Shown one piece after another: positions 29,155-38,275 of a stretch of DNA of 49,588 bases (positions are counted from its first letter, which is position 1; every line of letters starts with the position of its first letter). Source of the stretch: Lachnospiraceae bacterium UBA4260 (GTDB lineage Bacteria > Bacillota > Clostridia > Lachnospirales > Lachnospiraceae); assembly GCA_002395235.1 (NCBI GenBank), contig DGWK01000017.1, forward strand, positions 15,574 through 65,161, in the 5' to 3' direction. Position numbers and translations under genes: made by a program. Under the pieces are notes generated by a model, which had not been told where the DNA came from, did no database searches, and was given only the letters and a program-made list of their open reading frames with translations.

Positions 29155-30909
29155 ATGAACACGAAAATCTTTGAGAATCCAGCACTGAAGACGAGGATCA
29201 AATCCTCCAGTGTCAAAATACAGGAGATGGCGTTTGGTTATCTGGTCGCGCCTTTCTGCGCCATGATCTCCAACGCGATCTTCGGCTCCTATCTCAACCG
29301 CTACTATGTGGACGTCATCGGATGGACGAAATTCGGCGTGTTTGCAACGCTGCTACCCATGCTGTCCTCACTGGTCGTCATTGCCGGCAATATTGTTGTC
29401 GGCCAGTGGATCGACAATACGAGAACAGCGGCCGGCAAGGCCCGTCCCTACCTGCTTCTCTCGATCCCGATGATCGCGGCAGCCATTCTGCTGATGTTCA
29501 TGACCCCTCGTGCGGGGTCCGGGGCGGTACAGATGATCTGGATCGCCGTGACTTACAATCTCTACTACGCGATCGCGTATCCTTGCTACTACACGGCACA
29601 CAGCTCCATGGTCTCGCTCTCGACAAGAAACGCGAACCAGCGCGGCCTGCTGGCGACACTGTCCAATGCTTCTACAGTGGCGGCGGCCGGTATCGGCGCC
29701 AGTATTCTGGTCCCGATCCTTCTGCAGCCCTTCATGTTTGTGTCCGGTCCAAACGGCATCGACATGGACGCTTCCTACGCAAACTGGCGTCTTCTCTCGA
29801 TCGCGCTGGCGCTGCTCTCCGCAGTCGGCATCATCTTTGAGTATTACTTCACAAGAGAGAGGATCACCGAGGAGGCGATTGCGCTTGGGCTCAAGGAAGA
29901 AAAACTTCCGCTGAAAAAACACATAGACGTCTGCACAAAGGACAGATACTGGTGGATGGTCATCATTTTTATCCTGGTCTTCCAGTTCGGACAGCTGTGC
30001 AAGAACAGCTCGATGAGCTTCTACGCCAGATGGATGTTTGACAATGTCATGAATTCCGCAAATCCCGAGGGTACTTCAGCAGCTATGATGTCTACACTCG
30101 GCCTGGTTGGCGGCCTTCCTTCCGCAGTCGGCATGGTTGTGGCCTGGCCTTTGGCCAACAAACTCGGCAAGCAGCGCGCGATCATTCTGGGACTTGCTTT
30201 CGCGACACTGGGCGGCCTGATCGGCTTTATCAATGTCAACAGCTTCCCGATCGTGTGCACGGCAGTTGTCCTCAAAGGTATTGGTATCGTACCGGCTCAG
30301 TATGTCATGCTCGCGCTGATCTCCGACATTCTGGACCACCTGGAAGCTAAAAACGGCTTCAGATCCGACGGATTCACCATGTCTCTTTACAGTTCGATCA
30401 TGGTGGGACTTGGCGGACTCGGAATGGGTATCATCAACGCAATGCTTACCTTCTCCGGCTATGTGAATACAGGTTATCCGGTAGATCCCAAGACGGTGAC
30501 GCTGATCGAAGACTTCGCAAACTGGACCGGCGATGTGATCTATCGCCAGATGGGCGGTACCGAGCAGGTTCTCGCCTTCGTATACCTGACTGTTGACGTC
30601 ATCACATTCGTGATCTCTATCCTTCTTCTGTGGAAGCTCGACGTCGAAAAATACGGCGAGGAAGACATACGTCTCATCATCGAGCGGCAGAAGGAAGCAG
30701 TTCTTGCAGAGGGCGGCACCTGGATCGATCCCGAGGAGCGCGCACGTATGGAGCAGGAGCAGGCGGACCGCGAAGCCGAAGAGGAGCGCATCCGTGAGCT
30801 TAAGGAAAAATGCGCCAAACAGGGTCTCGACTTCGAGGAGGAGGAGAGAAAGTATCAGGAGGCGCAGGAGAAACGAAAGAACAGCTTCCTGGGAAAGCTT
30901 CTGGGGTAA
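29155..30909 (+). CDS. GPH-family symporter 2 with charged coiled-coil tail
   Basis: 584 aa. About 12 membrane helices carry the GPH signature WIDNTRTAAGKARPYL. It is very similar to transporter 1 (13085) across the membrane part. The C-terminal about 85 residues form a highly charged, probably coiled-coil cytoplasmic tail (EERARMEQEQADREAEEER...) that transporter 1 lacks apart from a short acidic/lysine end. ATG 29155 is chosen from GGAGGAAG at 29143-29150; an in-frame ATG at 29092 overlaps the GH2 stop. It sits between GH2 and an anchored esterase and likely imports their shared substrate. Confidence 0.9.
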   Translation: MNTKIFENPALKTRIKSSSVKIQEMAFGYLVAPFCAMISNAIFGSYLNRYYVDVIGWTKFGVFATLLPMLSSLVVIAGNIVVGQWIDNTRTAAGKARPYLLLSIPMIAAAILLMFMTPRAGSGAVQMIWIAVTYNLYYAIAYPCYYTAHSSMVSLSTRNANQRGLLATLSNASTVAAAGIGASILVPILLQPFMFVSGPNGIDMDASYANWRLLSIALALLSAVGIIFEYYFTRERITEEAIALGLKEEKLPLKKHIDVCTKDRYWWMVIIFILVFQFGQLCKNSSMSFYARWMFDNVMNSANPEGTSAAMMSTLGLVGGLPSAVGMVVAWPLANKLGKQRAIILGLAFATLGGLIGFINVNSFPIVCTAVVLKGIGIVPAQYVMLALISDILDHLEAKNGFRSDGFTMSLYSSIMVGLGGLGMGIINAMLTFSGYVNTGYPVDPKTVTLIEDFANWTGDVIYRQMGGTEQVLAFVYLTVDVITFVISILLLWKLDVEKYGEEDIRLIIERQKEAVLAEGGTWIDPEERARMEQEQADREAEEERIRELKEKCAKQGLDFEEEERKYQEAQEKRKNSFLGKLLG

Positions 30910-30919
30910 AGAAGTAGAA

Positions 30920-31993
30920 ATGAGCAATAAAACAAAAGTTGCAGCAGGCGTCTTAGCCGGTGCGGTCGCTGCGGCGGCCGTGCTCACTGCAGGCGTCAAC
31001 TATAAAGCATCCTATGCGGTGTTCAAAAATCTGACAGCCCGAAAGCTCAAACTGGATGAACATGCCCTATGGAATGGCGGCTCGAGCTATGAGCGCGTGC
31101 CTTATGCGGGCGATTCTGAGAACCAGTATCTGGACCTGTATATACCGGATTGTGAACAGGATTCCGACAGACCGAGGCTCTTTGTGATGGTGCACGGCGG
31201 CGGATTTATAGGCAATGATTCCCAGTCCAGACAGCCGGTACTCATGTATCAGTATTTCCGCGACCATGGATATGCCTGTGCGTCTGTCAACTACAGACTG
31301 GCGCAGGAAGCTCCGTTTCCTGCCGGTCTCGAGGATGTAAAGGCAGCCGTCCGCTTTTTGCAGTCTCATGCGGATGAATACGGATATGACGCTTCCCGGA
31401 TCGCGATCTGGGGAGAGTCCGCGGGCGGTTATCTCGCTGTGGCAGAGGCTTTTTCTAATGAGAAAGAGTTTATGGGCGTACGCTATTTGGGCCAGGATGA
31501 AGATGAGGCGGCCGGGAAGTTCTATAACGGCGAGGTCTCGACCCTCATTGACTATTACGGCGCGGTGGATCTTGGTACGATCTGGACAAGTGACGGCGAC
31601 TGGAAGGAGCTGGAAATCCCGCAGATCGTCATCGACATAGCCAACAGCTGGATCGACTCCAAAACGCTCGAAGGATTTTCATCAGTGGAATCCTACTGGA
31701 TGCGCAGGGAATTCAGAGACATGGATGAGGAGGACCGCAAGGCCTTTGATCCTCACTATTTCCTGGATGAAAACCTGAGCCGCGAGAGCGGGCCCGCCGT
31801 CATGATCGTCCACGGAGATTGTGATATCACTGTGCCCTACCTGCAGTCGCAGAGACTATACGACCATCTGGTCCGCACGATCGGAGAGGACAGGACACAG
31901 TTCCTTCTGATCCACGGAGAAGGACATGCGGCAGACATGCTCTACAGTGACGAGGTGCTCGCCCAGGTGGACGCCTTTATAAGAGGGCAGTGA
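30920..31993 (+). CDS. Membrane-anchored alpha/beta-hydrolase (esterase/lipase type)
   Basis: 357 aa. An N-terminal helix (VAAGVLAGAVAAAAVLTAGV) anchors it in the membrane, presumably with the enzyme outside. The HSL/carboxylesterase layout is present: oxyanion loop HGGGFIGN, nucleophile elbow GESAGGY, acid Asp in VHGDCDITVPY and His in HGEGHAADM. The likely role is removing acetyl or aroyl esters from the incoming glycoside. The start lies about 11 bp after the transporter stop, so it is in the same operon. Confidence 0.87.
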   Translation: MSNKTKVAAGVLAGAVAAAAVLTAGVNYKASYAVFKNLTARKLKLDEHALWNGGSSYERVPYAGDSENQYLDLYIPDCEQDSDRPRLFVMVHGGGFIGNDSQSRQPVLMYQYFRDHGYACASVNYRLAQEAPFPAGLEDVKAAVRFLQSHADEYGYDASRIAIWGESAGGYLAVAEAFSNEKEFMGVRYLGQDEDEAAGKFYNGEVSTLIDYYGAVDLGTIWTSDGDWKELEIPQIVIDIANSWIDSKTLEGFSSVESYWMRREFRDMDEEDRKAFDPHYFLDENLSRESGPAVMIVHGDCDITVPYLQSQRLYDHLVRTIGEDRTQFLLIHGEGHAADMLYSDEVLAQVDAFIRGQ

Positions 31994-32039
31994 AAACACG
32001 TAAATGCAGGCGCCTTCGTACAAGGAATTAATGAGACCG

Positions 32040-32103
32040 TTCACGCACTTAAAATGTCCATTCACGAACGCTCGCAAAGATGCGGAAAGATTAAAGATAG
32101 AAT
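32040..32103 (+). promoter_or_regulatory. Putative LytTR operator and promoter, GH3-2
   Basis: Two identical TTCACG boxes (32040-32045 and 32061-32066) are 21 bp apart. The -10 TAGAAT (32098-32103) is 31 bp downstream and there is no consensus -35. Confidence 0.72.
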
Positions 32104-32172
32104 ACTTAATGTAAACCAAACTACAGTCAGCGGACATTGATCAGCCCGCACAACAAAGAGGAGGGGTTAATT

Positions 32173-35100
32173 ATGAAACAAGGACTGATGCGCGGACTCG
32201 CGGCTTTCACCGCTTCGCTCTGCGCGGTATCACTTGTAGCTGCTTCCTACGCACCCACCCGTTCCGCGTTTATCAATTCCAGACTCGGAACTGTCAGCTA
32301 CCGGCTGGAAGACACCGGTGAGGCAACTGGGGACAGTTACTATTTTGAATCTGAATTCGAGTCGCTCAGCGATCTTCTCGATGCCAAAAAACAGCTGGCC
32401 GAGCAGATCGGCGCAGAAGGTACGGTTCTTCTTAAGAACAACGGTGCGCTTCCGCTTGATGCTTCCACAGAGCCTGTAACACTCTGGGGACACAACAGTG
32501 TATTTACTGCACGCGGCGGAATGATCGGTTCCACAGCGGCAGCAGGCGAGGGACAGGAAGACGTCAACTTGATTGACGCAATGTTCCAGAGAGGCTTCCA
32601 GCTCAACGAGCAGATGATCGGCCTTCTTACCAGCGAGGAAGCTTTTGCGTATACCCGTCAGACATTCTTCCCCGGCGCAGGCCTTGTTCCCTCTTTCGAG
32701 GCGACATGGGAACAGCCGGCTGTATACCTGGTTGGCGAGATTCCTGCCTCCATGTACACAGACGATGTACTGGCTTCTGCTGACGGCACAGCAGCTGTCT
32801 GCGTGATCACACGTGACAGCTCCGAGGCGGCAGACTACGAGCCTATGATGTTCAACGGCTCGGAAGGTGATTCCTTCGAGCGCCCGCTGGCGCTTTCCCA
32901 GTATGAGAAAGACATGATCGAGCTGGCCAAGCAGCACAGCACCAAGGTCATCGTCCTCGTCAACGCTGACAACCCGCTTGAGCTCGAAGAACTCAAGAAC
33001 GACGACGACATCGACGCGATCGTATGGGCAGGCGAGCCCGGCGTATACGGCTTCCTCGGCGTGGCAGACGTTCTGAGCGGCGCGGCCAATCCGTCCGGCC
33101 GTCTTCCTGACACCTATGCAGTCAATTCCGCATCCGCTCCCGCAATGCAGAATTTTGGCCTCTATATGTACACCAACAACTCCAACAGCGGCTCTGCATC
33201 CGGCGATGTGGCACAGCTCACGACCGACAACAAGGGCGACTGGTATGTAGTTGAGACTGAGGGCATCTATCAGGGCTACAAGTACTATGAGACCCGCTAT
33301 GAGGATCAGATCCTGGGTCAGGGCAATGCGGCAGCAGCAGAAGGATCTTCCGTTGACGGCGCATGGTCCTATGCAAATGAAGTTTCCTATCCTTTCGGAT
33401 ACGGCGCTTCCTACACAACCTTCGAGCAGAAGCTTGATTCTGTGAACGTCGCAGTCGGCCAGATTGGCAGCGCGAACGTCACAGTTACCAACACTGGCAA
33501 TGTGGCAGGCAAGTCTGTTGTAGAGCTCTATGTACAGACACCTTATACAAACGGCGGCCTTGAGAAGTCCGCAGTGCAGCTGGTCGGCTTTGCCAAGACT
33601 TCCGAGCTGGCACCCGGCGCAAGCGAGACAGTCACGATTGAGATCGATCCTGCCCTCTTCGCAAGTTACGACGAGAACGTTACCAAGACTGACGGAACAG
33701 TCGGCGCATGGGTTCTCGAAGCAGGTGATTACTACTTCGCGATCGGCAACGGCGCACACAACGCGCTCAACAATATTTTGGCAAATAAGACCGGTTCTAC
33801 AGACAGCCTGATCTCCGTCAACGCGGACGAGCAGATCTCCGCTGACAATGCGATCGTCTGGAACCTGGCAGCAGGTGACTTCGATACATACTCTGCCAAT
33901 GTGCAGAACGCGATCCAGAACGCGGACATCAACAAGCTCATCCCCGGAACAGCTGAGTATACAACAAGAGCAGACTGGTCCAAGGGCTGGAAGACGGTAG
34001 AGAGCATCACTCCCACAGCAGATATGATGGTCGGCCTGACCAACAGCACGTATTCTCTGAATGAGAACGGCGAAGGCGTCACATGGGGCGCGGACAACGG
34101 CCTGATGCTGGTCAATATGATGCAGACCGATGAGAACGGCAACTACAGCGGCGTACTTGACTTTGACGATCCCACATGGGACCAGCTGGTACAGCAGATC
34201 ACACTGGATGAGGCGATCCATTTCATCGAGTTCGCAGGTGATGACATCGAGAACATCGACTCCGTGCTTCTTCCCAGAACATACATGAACGACGGCCCTC
34301 TGGGATTTGCATATGACCAGATCGCCGGCTACAGCACACGCTGGACTTCCGCGGATTCTTCCAATCCTTACTATGTGGATTCCAAGTCTCCCGAGGCCAA
34401 ATACTCCATGGCTACAATGCCTACAGAGCCCGTTGTAGCAGCAACACGCAACATCGAGCTGATCAGAAGAGAAGCAGAACTTTACGGTGAGGACGCACTG
34501 TATGCGAAAGAGACGATCTGTATCGCACCCGGCGCAAACCTTCACAGAACACCTTACTGCGCGAGAAACCACGAGTACTATTCCGAGGATCCCGTGCTGA
34601 CATCCCTGATGGCAACCAATTTCTGTGATGCTGCTTCCACAAAGGGACTGGTAACACAGGTCAAGCACTTTGCATTCAACCATCAGGAGCTTAACCGTTC
34701 CGGCCTCTCGACCTTTATGACCGAGCAGGCAGCACGTGAGAACGAGCTCCGCTGCTTCCAGAAGGTAATGTCCACAAACGCGACCGGCACGATCATGACA
34801 GCGTTCAACCGTATCGGCACAACTTATGTCGGCGCATACAGCGGCGTTCTTGAGCAGATCGCCCGCAATGAGTGGGGCTACAAGGGCGGCTATGTCACAG
34901 ACCTGGTCAACGGCTCCATGTACATGAACTGGCTCGATACCGTTTACGGCGGCGGCGGCACAATGCTCGGCAGCGCTGCAAACTGGGAGGGCACGACCCT
35001 TGGCACAATGGAAGACGCCAAGAGCAAGATCGCAAAGGATACAGCTTTCCAGCAGCAGATGCAGTACACACTTAAGACATGGCTGTATTCCTGCGCACAG

Positions 35101-35253
35101 TCCAACATCCTGAACGGAATCAGCAACGACACTAAGATCGTCAAAGTCACTCCCTGGTGGCTGGCAGCGATCTACGCAGCGGCAGGCGTGACAGCAGTTC
35201 TGACAGCAATCTTCCTCTTCTTCGGTTTCAAAGCCGGCAAGAAGGAAGCGTAA
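32173..35253 (+). CDS. Membrane-anchored GH3 beta-glycosidase, domain-permuted, copy 2
   Basis: 1026 aa with the same plan as copy 1 (20375): N-terminal signal or anchor (about 8-27), C-type sandwich first (TVLLKNNGALPL), fibronectin-like domain (VTNTGNVAGKSVVELY), then the TIM barrel with QVKHFAFN and nucleophile Asp910 in GGYVTDLV, then a C-terminal helix ending in KAGKKEA. The barrel conserves NLHRTPYCARNHEYYSEDPV, as in copy 1. The Shine-Dalgarno sequence before ATG 32173 (AAAGAGGAGGGG) rejects an upstream in-frame start at 32137. It is followed by its own four-helix protein. Divergence of the nucleophile loop suggests a different glycoside specificity. Confidence 0.91.
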   Translation: MKQGLMRGLAAFTASLCAVSLVAASYAPTRSAFINSRLGTVSYRLEDTGEATGDSYYFESEFESLSDLLDAKKQLAEQIGAEGTVLLKNNGALPLDASTEPVTLWGHNSVFTARGGMIGSTAAAGEGQEDVNLIDAMFQRGFQLNEQMIGLLTSEEAFAYTRQTFFPGAGLVPSFEATWEQPAVYLVGEIPASMYTDDVLASADGTAAVCVITRDSSEAADYEPMMFNGSEGDSFERPLALSQYEKDMIELAKQHSTKVIVLVNADNPLELEELKNDDDIDAIVWAGEPGVYGFLGVADVLSGAANPSGRLPDTYAVNSASAPAMQNFGLYMYTNNSNSGSASGDVAQLTTDNKGDWYVVETEGIYQGYKYYETRYEDQILGQGNAAAAEGSSVDGAWSYANEVSYPFGYGASYTTFEQKLDSVNVAVGQIGSANVTVTNTGNVAGKSVVELYVQTPYTNGGLEKSAVQLVGFAKTSELAPGASETVTIEIDPALFASYDENVTKTDGTVGAWVLEAGDYYFAIGNGAHNALNNILANKTGSTDSLISVNADEQISADNAIVWNLAAGDFDTYSANVQNAIQNADINKLIPGTAEYTTRADWSKGWKTVESITPTADMMVGLTNSTYSLNENGEGVTWGADNGLMLVNMMQTDENGNYSGVLDFDDPTWDQLVQQITLDEAIHFIEFAGDDIENIDSVLLPRTYMNDGPLGFAYDQIAGYSTRWTSADSSNPYYVDSKSPEAKYSMATMPTEPVVAATRNIELIRREAELYGEDALYAKETICIAPGANLHRTPYCARNHEYYSEDPVLTSLMATNFCDAASTKGLVTQVKHFAFNHQELNRSGLSTFMTEQAARENELRCFQKVMSTNATGTIMTAFNRIGTTYVGAYSGVLEQIARNEWGYKGGYVTDLVNGSMYMNWLDTVYGGGGTMLGSAANWEGTTLGTMEDAKSKIAKDTAFQQQMQYTLKTWLYSCAQSNILNGISNDTKIVKVTPWWLAAIYAAAGVTAVLTAIFLFFGFKAGKKEA

Positions 35254-35265
35254 GGAGGTGTTAAC

Positions 35266-35664
35266 ATGAATGATACAAAGGCAAAAAAGAGTATTGGCTT
35301 CTTCGTACTTGCAGCGGCAGCAGTTGTCAGTGTGATCAGTATTGTCCTCTATGGCAGCGCTATGAATAAAGCCACCAGCGCATACGGTTTCATGATCGCG
35401 GCAGCGGTTGTCGCAATCCTTGCTCTCGTTCTCGGCGCAGTAAAGGGCAGCAAGCTGGCTAACTGGGGCGGCTTCTGCGCAGCAGTCCTGATGATGGCAG
35501 GTCTTGCCTGGAGTCTCACAGTCATGGTCGACGCGATCGGCTACGTGATCTCCGGACTCTACCAGTTCAGCCTTCTGCAGACCTATATCACGTTTGCAAT
35601 CTGCGGCGGCATTGCATGGGTACTGTTCCTTGTCAGCAGCTTTATGAATGTTGTGAGTGAGTGA
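35266..35664 (+). CDS. Four-helix membrane protein paired with GH3-2
   Basis: 132 aa with four hydrophobic segments (about 10-30, 42-60, 68-88 and 105-127). TAAGGAGGTG begins at the GH3 stop, so the two are tightly coupled. It has the same size, topology and position as the protein at 23477, though the sequences are only weakly alike by eye. Family unknown. Confidence 0.75.
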   Translation: MNDTKAKKSIGFFVLAAAAVVSVISIVLYGSAMNKATSAYGFMIAAAVVAILALVLGAVKGSKLANWGGFCAAVLMMAGLAWSLTVMVDAIGYVISGLYQFSLLQTYITFAICGGIAWVLFLVSSFMNVVSE

Positions 35665-35680
35665 TGAATGACTGTATATA

Positions 35681-35731
35681 CCCCCTCCGTCCATCCGGGC
35701 AGCCGCCCGATTGGATGGAGGGGGTTTTGTT
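35681..35731 (+). terminator. Rho-independent terminator after GH3-2 operon
   Basis: A C-rich arm (35681-35696) pairs with GGATGGAGGGGG (35713-35724), with an inner GGGC/GCCC stem, followed by TTTTGTT. Confidence 0.85.
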
Positions 35732-35742
35732 ATTTCTGAAAG

Positions 35743-35912
35743 AGTGGCGGACTGCCGTGATGGTTTAGTTTGCGGTGATGCCGTTCGGTTGCCCTTTTCA
35801 TGCCCCTGAGGAGTATCGTAAGGGCAGCGAAAGGGCAGAAGCCAAAGGAGAGTGGCGGTCTGCCCTTACCGTGCCCTTAGGGGATATCGTAAGGGCATCG
35901 AAAGGGCAGAAG
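35743..35912. repeat. Two-unit palindromic repeat with TGCCCTT/AAGGGCA arms
   Basis: The units at 35790-35841 and 35861-35912 are 52 bp each, and both end ATCGTAAGGGCA-NCGAAAGGGCAGAAG. Each is preceded by AGTGGCGGWCTGCC (near 35744 and 35851). In unit 2, TGCCCTT occurs twice and is matched by two AAGGGCA, giving a two-part stem. The 482-bp gap 35665-36146 holds this, the terminator and the next promoter, and no credible gene. Confidence 0.75.
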
Positions 35913-36002
35913 TATATGCAAATAAAGTCCCCAGGTAAAACGAATGCCGACCTTAAAGAAACAAGAAGTATTTTGATATGATGAAAACTGACAGGATATC
36001 CA

Positions 36003-36066
36003 TTTGCGTACTTATTTGGGAAGTTTGCGGATGATGAGGAATGCGAAAAAGGCGCTGTGGTATGCT
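36003..36066 (+). promoter_or_regulatory. Putative LytTR operator and promoter, GH78 operon
   Basis: Two identical TTTGCG boxes (36003-36008 and 36024-36029) are 21 bp apart. The extended -10 TGG-TATGCT (36058-36066) is 31 bp downstream; it is the same hexamer as in the GH2 promoter. Confidence 0.72.
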
Positions 36067-36146
36067 AAAAACATGCAGAAGAATCTGGAGCATAATCACG
36101 GATCAGTCCCTAAAGGGCAAGAATTAGATGAGAAAGAGGAATCGAG

Positions 36147-38243
36147 ATGAACAACGCAGTCTGGATCTGGTATCCGGGAGACTTTGAAATATATCATGGA
36201 ATGAAGCAGAACTTCCGCAGGGAAGAGAGGGGACTGGGATGGCCCGCCTTCTGGAAGATGGACGATTGGCGCAAAAACTTGCGCTTCTTCCGCAAGTATG
36301 AGCTGGCGAAGCCGGAAGTCTTTACAGTACATGGATGCGGAGTCGGCCATGTGCAGGTGAATGGCCAAAAGTATCCGCTGGAAAAGAAAATCACACTTCC
36401 TGCCGGAAAGCATCTGATCGAAGTTTTTATTGGAAACATGACGGGGCTTCCCAGTATCTACGTGGAAAGTCGCCTAGCGCAGGTCAAAAATCTCAACGAT
36501 ACAGAAACCGCAAGCATCCACAGCGACGCCACGTGGGGCGTCGATGATTTTCTGGAGGCGGTTCCGGTCGGAACATCTTCCCTTTATACGCGGAGAGAGC
36601 AGGATCCGGGCGAAGTGGAGTATGAGGAAATTCGTGTGCAGCCGCAGTCTGTGGTGGAGAAGGATGGGGGCACACTGATCGACTTCGGACAGATGGTGGA
36701 CGGAAGCCCCTTCTTGACGCTTACAGATCAGTGCACCTTCACCATCATCTACGGCGAGTCGGAAGACGAAGCCCTGGATCCCGTCTACTGCTATTACAAA
36801 GAAGAGAACGCGACGGTAGGCACGGAGCTGAGAAAGCGTGCTTTTCGTTATATCTATCTGCCGGAGATCAAGCCGACGGAGGTGCAGGCCTATGCGGTGC
36901 ATCAGAGAGTGCCGCTCAAGAGGCGTGCTTCGTTCTCATGCGGCGACGATGTGATCAACAAGATATGGGAGGTTTCGGCTAGGACGTATGCGCTTTGCAG
37001 CGGGCTCTTCTTCATCGACGGCATCAAGCGCGACCGCTGGATCTGGTCCGGCGATGCTTATCAGAGCATGATGATTAATCCGTATCTGTATTTTGACAAG
37101 GAGATTGATAAGCGGACGTCCAGAGCACTGCGCGGCAACACGGAGATCCGGCAGCACATCAACACGATCGTGGATTACACGATGCTGTGGCTGATCAGCA
37201 TCCAGAACGAATATATGATGGACGGCGACATCGCCTATGTCCGCGAGATGTACCCCAAGATGGAAGCCGTGATGGACCTGCTCTTCTCGCAGACGGATGA
37301 ACACGGATTAGTGCGCGGCCGAGAGCGCGACTGGATCTACATCGACTGGGCGGACATCGACAAGGATGGGCCGATTTCGGCGGAGCAGGTGCTCTTGTGG
37401 AAATGCTGCAAGGTCATGGCCCATTGCGCAGAGCTCCTGGCAGAGGAAGGAATGTCCGAGGTCGGCGCAAGCGGTGAGTTGCATATTAACCAAGACATCG
37501 CCATCCTCCACGGCATCCAATCTACCCCCGTCCTTGGCCCGGATGGAAGGCCCCTGCCGGCGGATCATGTGGCACCGCTGGATGCGCCTCTGCTCGAAGA
37601 GATGAGAGCACGGTTGCGAGACGACGCTACCTATTACGGGGAGAAAGCGGATGCGCTTCGGCAGGCCATTCTGGACTATTACTGGGATGAGGAGAAGGGA
37701 GCGCTGATTGACAGCTTCACATCCGGAAAGAGAAATGTGACGCGGCACGCTAATATTTTTGCGGTGCTGTTTGACTTTGCCAATGCGGCGCAGAAGGAGC
37801 AGATTCGGAAGAATGTGTTCTATAACGAAAAGGTGCCGCAGATTACGACGCCATACTTTAAATTCTTTGAGCTGGATGCGCTTGGGGAAATGGGCGACCT
37901 GGATGCAATCTGGGAGACGCTGCACAGCTACTGGGGCGGAATGCTGGAGCGAGGTGCGGTGACCTTCTGGGAGCTCTTTGATCCCAGACAGGAGGGCAGA
38001 GAGCAGTACGGCATGTACGGCGATCCCTTCGGAAAGAGCCTCTGCCATGCGTGGGGCGCCAGCCCGATTTATCTGCTCGGCAAATATTTCCTTGGCGTGC
38101 GTCCGACGTCGCCGGGCTACAAGACATATGAGGTGAAGCCGGCATTGCAGTATTGGGACAAACTGGATTGCAAGGTGCCGGTCGGAGACAAGACGGTGCA
38201 CATAGAACTGAACGACGGCACCCTGAAGATTAGCGAGGATTGA
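36147..38243 (+). CDS. GH78-type alpha-L-rhamnosidase-like protein 1
   Basis: 698 aa, no signal peptide. It has beta-sandwich modules first, then an (alpha/alpha)6 barrel of GH78 type beginning near residue 265 (RRASFSCGDDVINKIWEVSARTYAL). The active-site stretch reads DGIKRDRWIWSGD from Asp291, replacing the classical DCPQRDERLGWTGD; such KRDR forms occur in GH78 relatives, and activity on rhamnosides is therefore less sure. It ends with the usual C-terminal sandwich (GYKTYEVKPALQY). AGAGGA (36135-36140) precedes the start. It is the first gene of a three-gene GH78 operon under a LytTR-type operator. Confidence 0.82.
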   Translation: MNNAVWIWYPGDFEIYHGMKQNFRREERGLGWPAFWKMDDWRKNLRFFRKYELAKPEVFTVHGCGVGHVQVNGQKYPLEKKITLPAGKHLIEVFIGNMTGLPSIYVESRLAQVKNLNDTETASIHSDATWGVDDFLEAVPVGTSSLYTRREQDPGEVEYEEIRVQPQSVVEKDGGTLIDFGQMVDGSPFLTLTDQCTFTIIYGESEDEALDPVYCYYKEENATVGTELRKRAFRYIYLPEIKPTEVQAYAVHQRVPLKRRASFSCGDDVINKIWEVSARTYALCSGLFFIDGIKRDRWIWSGDAYQSMMINPYLYFDKEIDKRTSRALRGNTEIRQHINTIVDYTMLWLISIQNEYMMDGDIAYVREMYPKMEAVMDLLFSQTDEHGLVRGRERDWIYIDWADIDKDGPISAEQVLLWKCCKVMAHCAELLAEEGMSEVGASGELHINQDIAILHGIQSTPVLGPDGRPLPADHVAPLDAPLLEEMRARLRDDATYYGEKADALRQAILDYYWDEEKGALIDSFTSGKRNVTRHANIFAVLFDFANAAQKEQIRKNVFYNEKVPQITTPYFKFFELDALGEMGDLDAIWETLHSYWGGMLERGAVTFWELFDPRQEGREQYGMYGDPFGKSLCHAWGASPIYLLGKYFLGVRPTSPGYKTYEVKPALQYWDKLDCKVPVGDKTVHIELNDGTLKISED

Positions 38244-38275
38244 GCGACAGCTCTGGATAGACTCAGGAGGTTCAT

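Noticed and set aside
32137..32172. Upstream start for GH3-2
   Set aside because: The Shine-Dalgarno sequence lies at 32155-32166, after that start and just before ATG 32173, which gives a proper signal sequence.
32230..35694. 1154-codon open frame on the - strand opposite GH3-2
   Set aside because: Same reason: it mirrors a real GH3 gene and its text is low-information Cys/His/Val-rich sequence.
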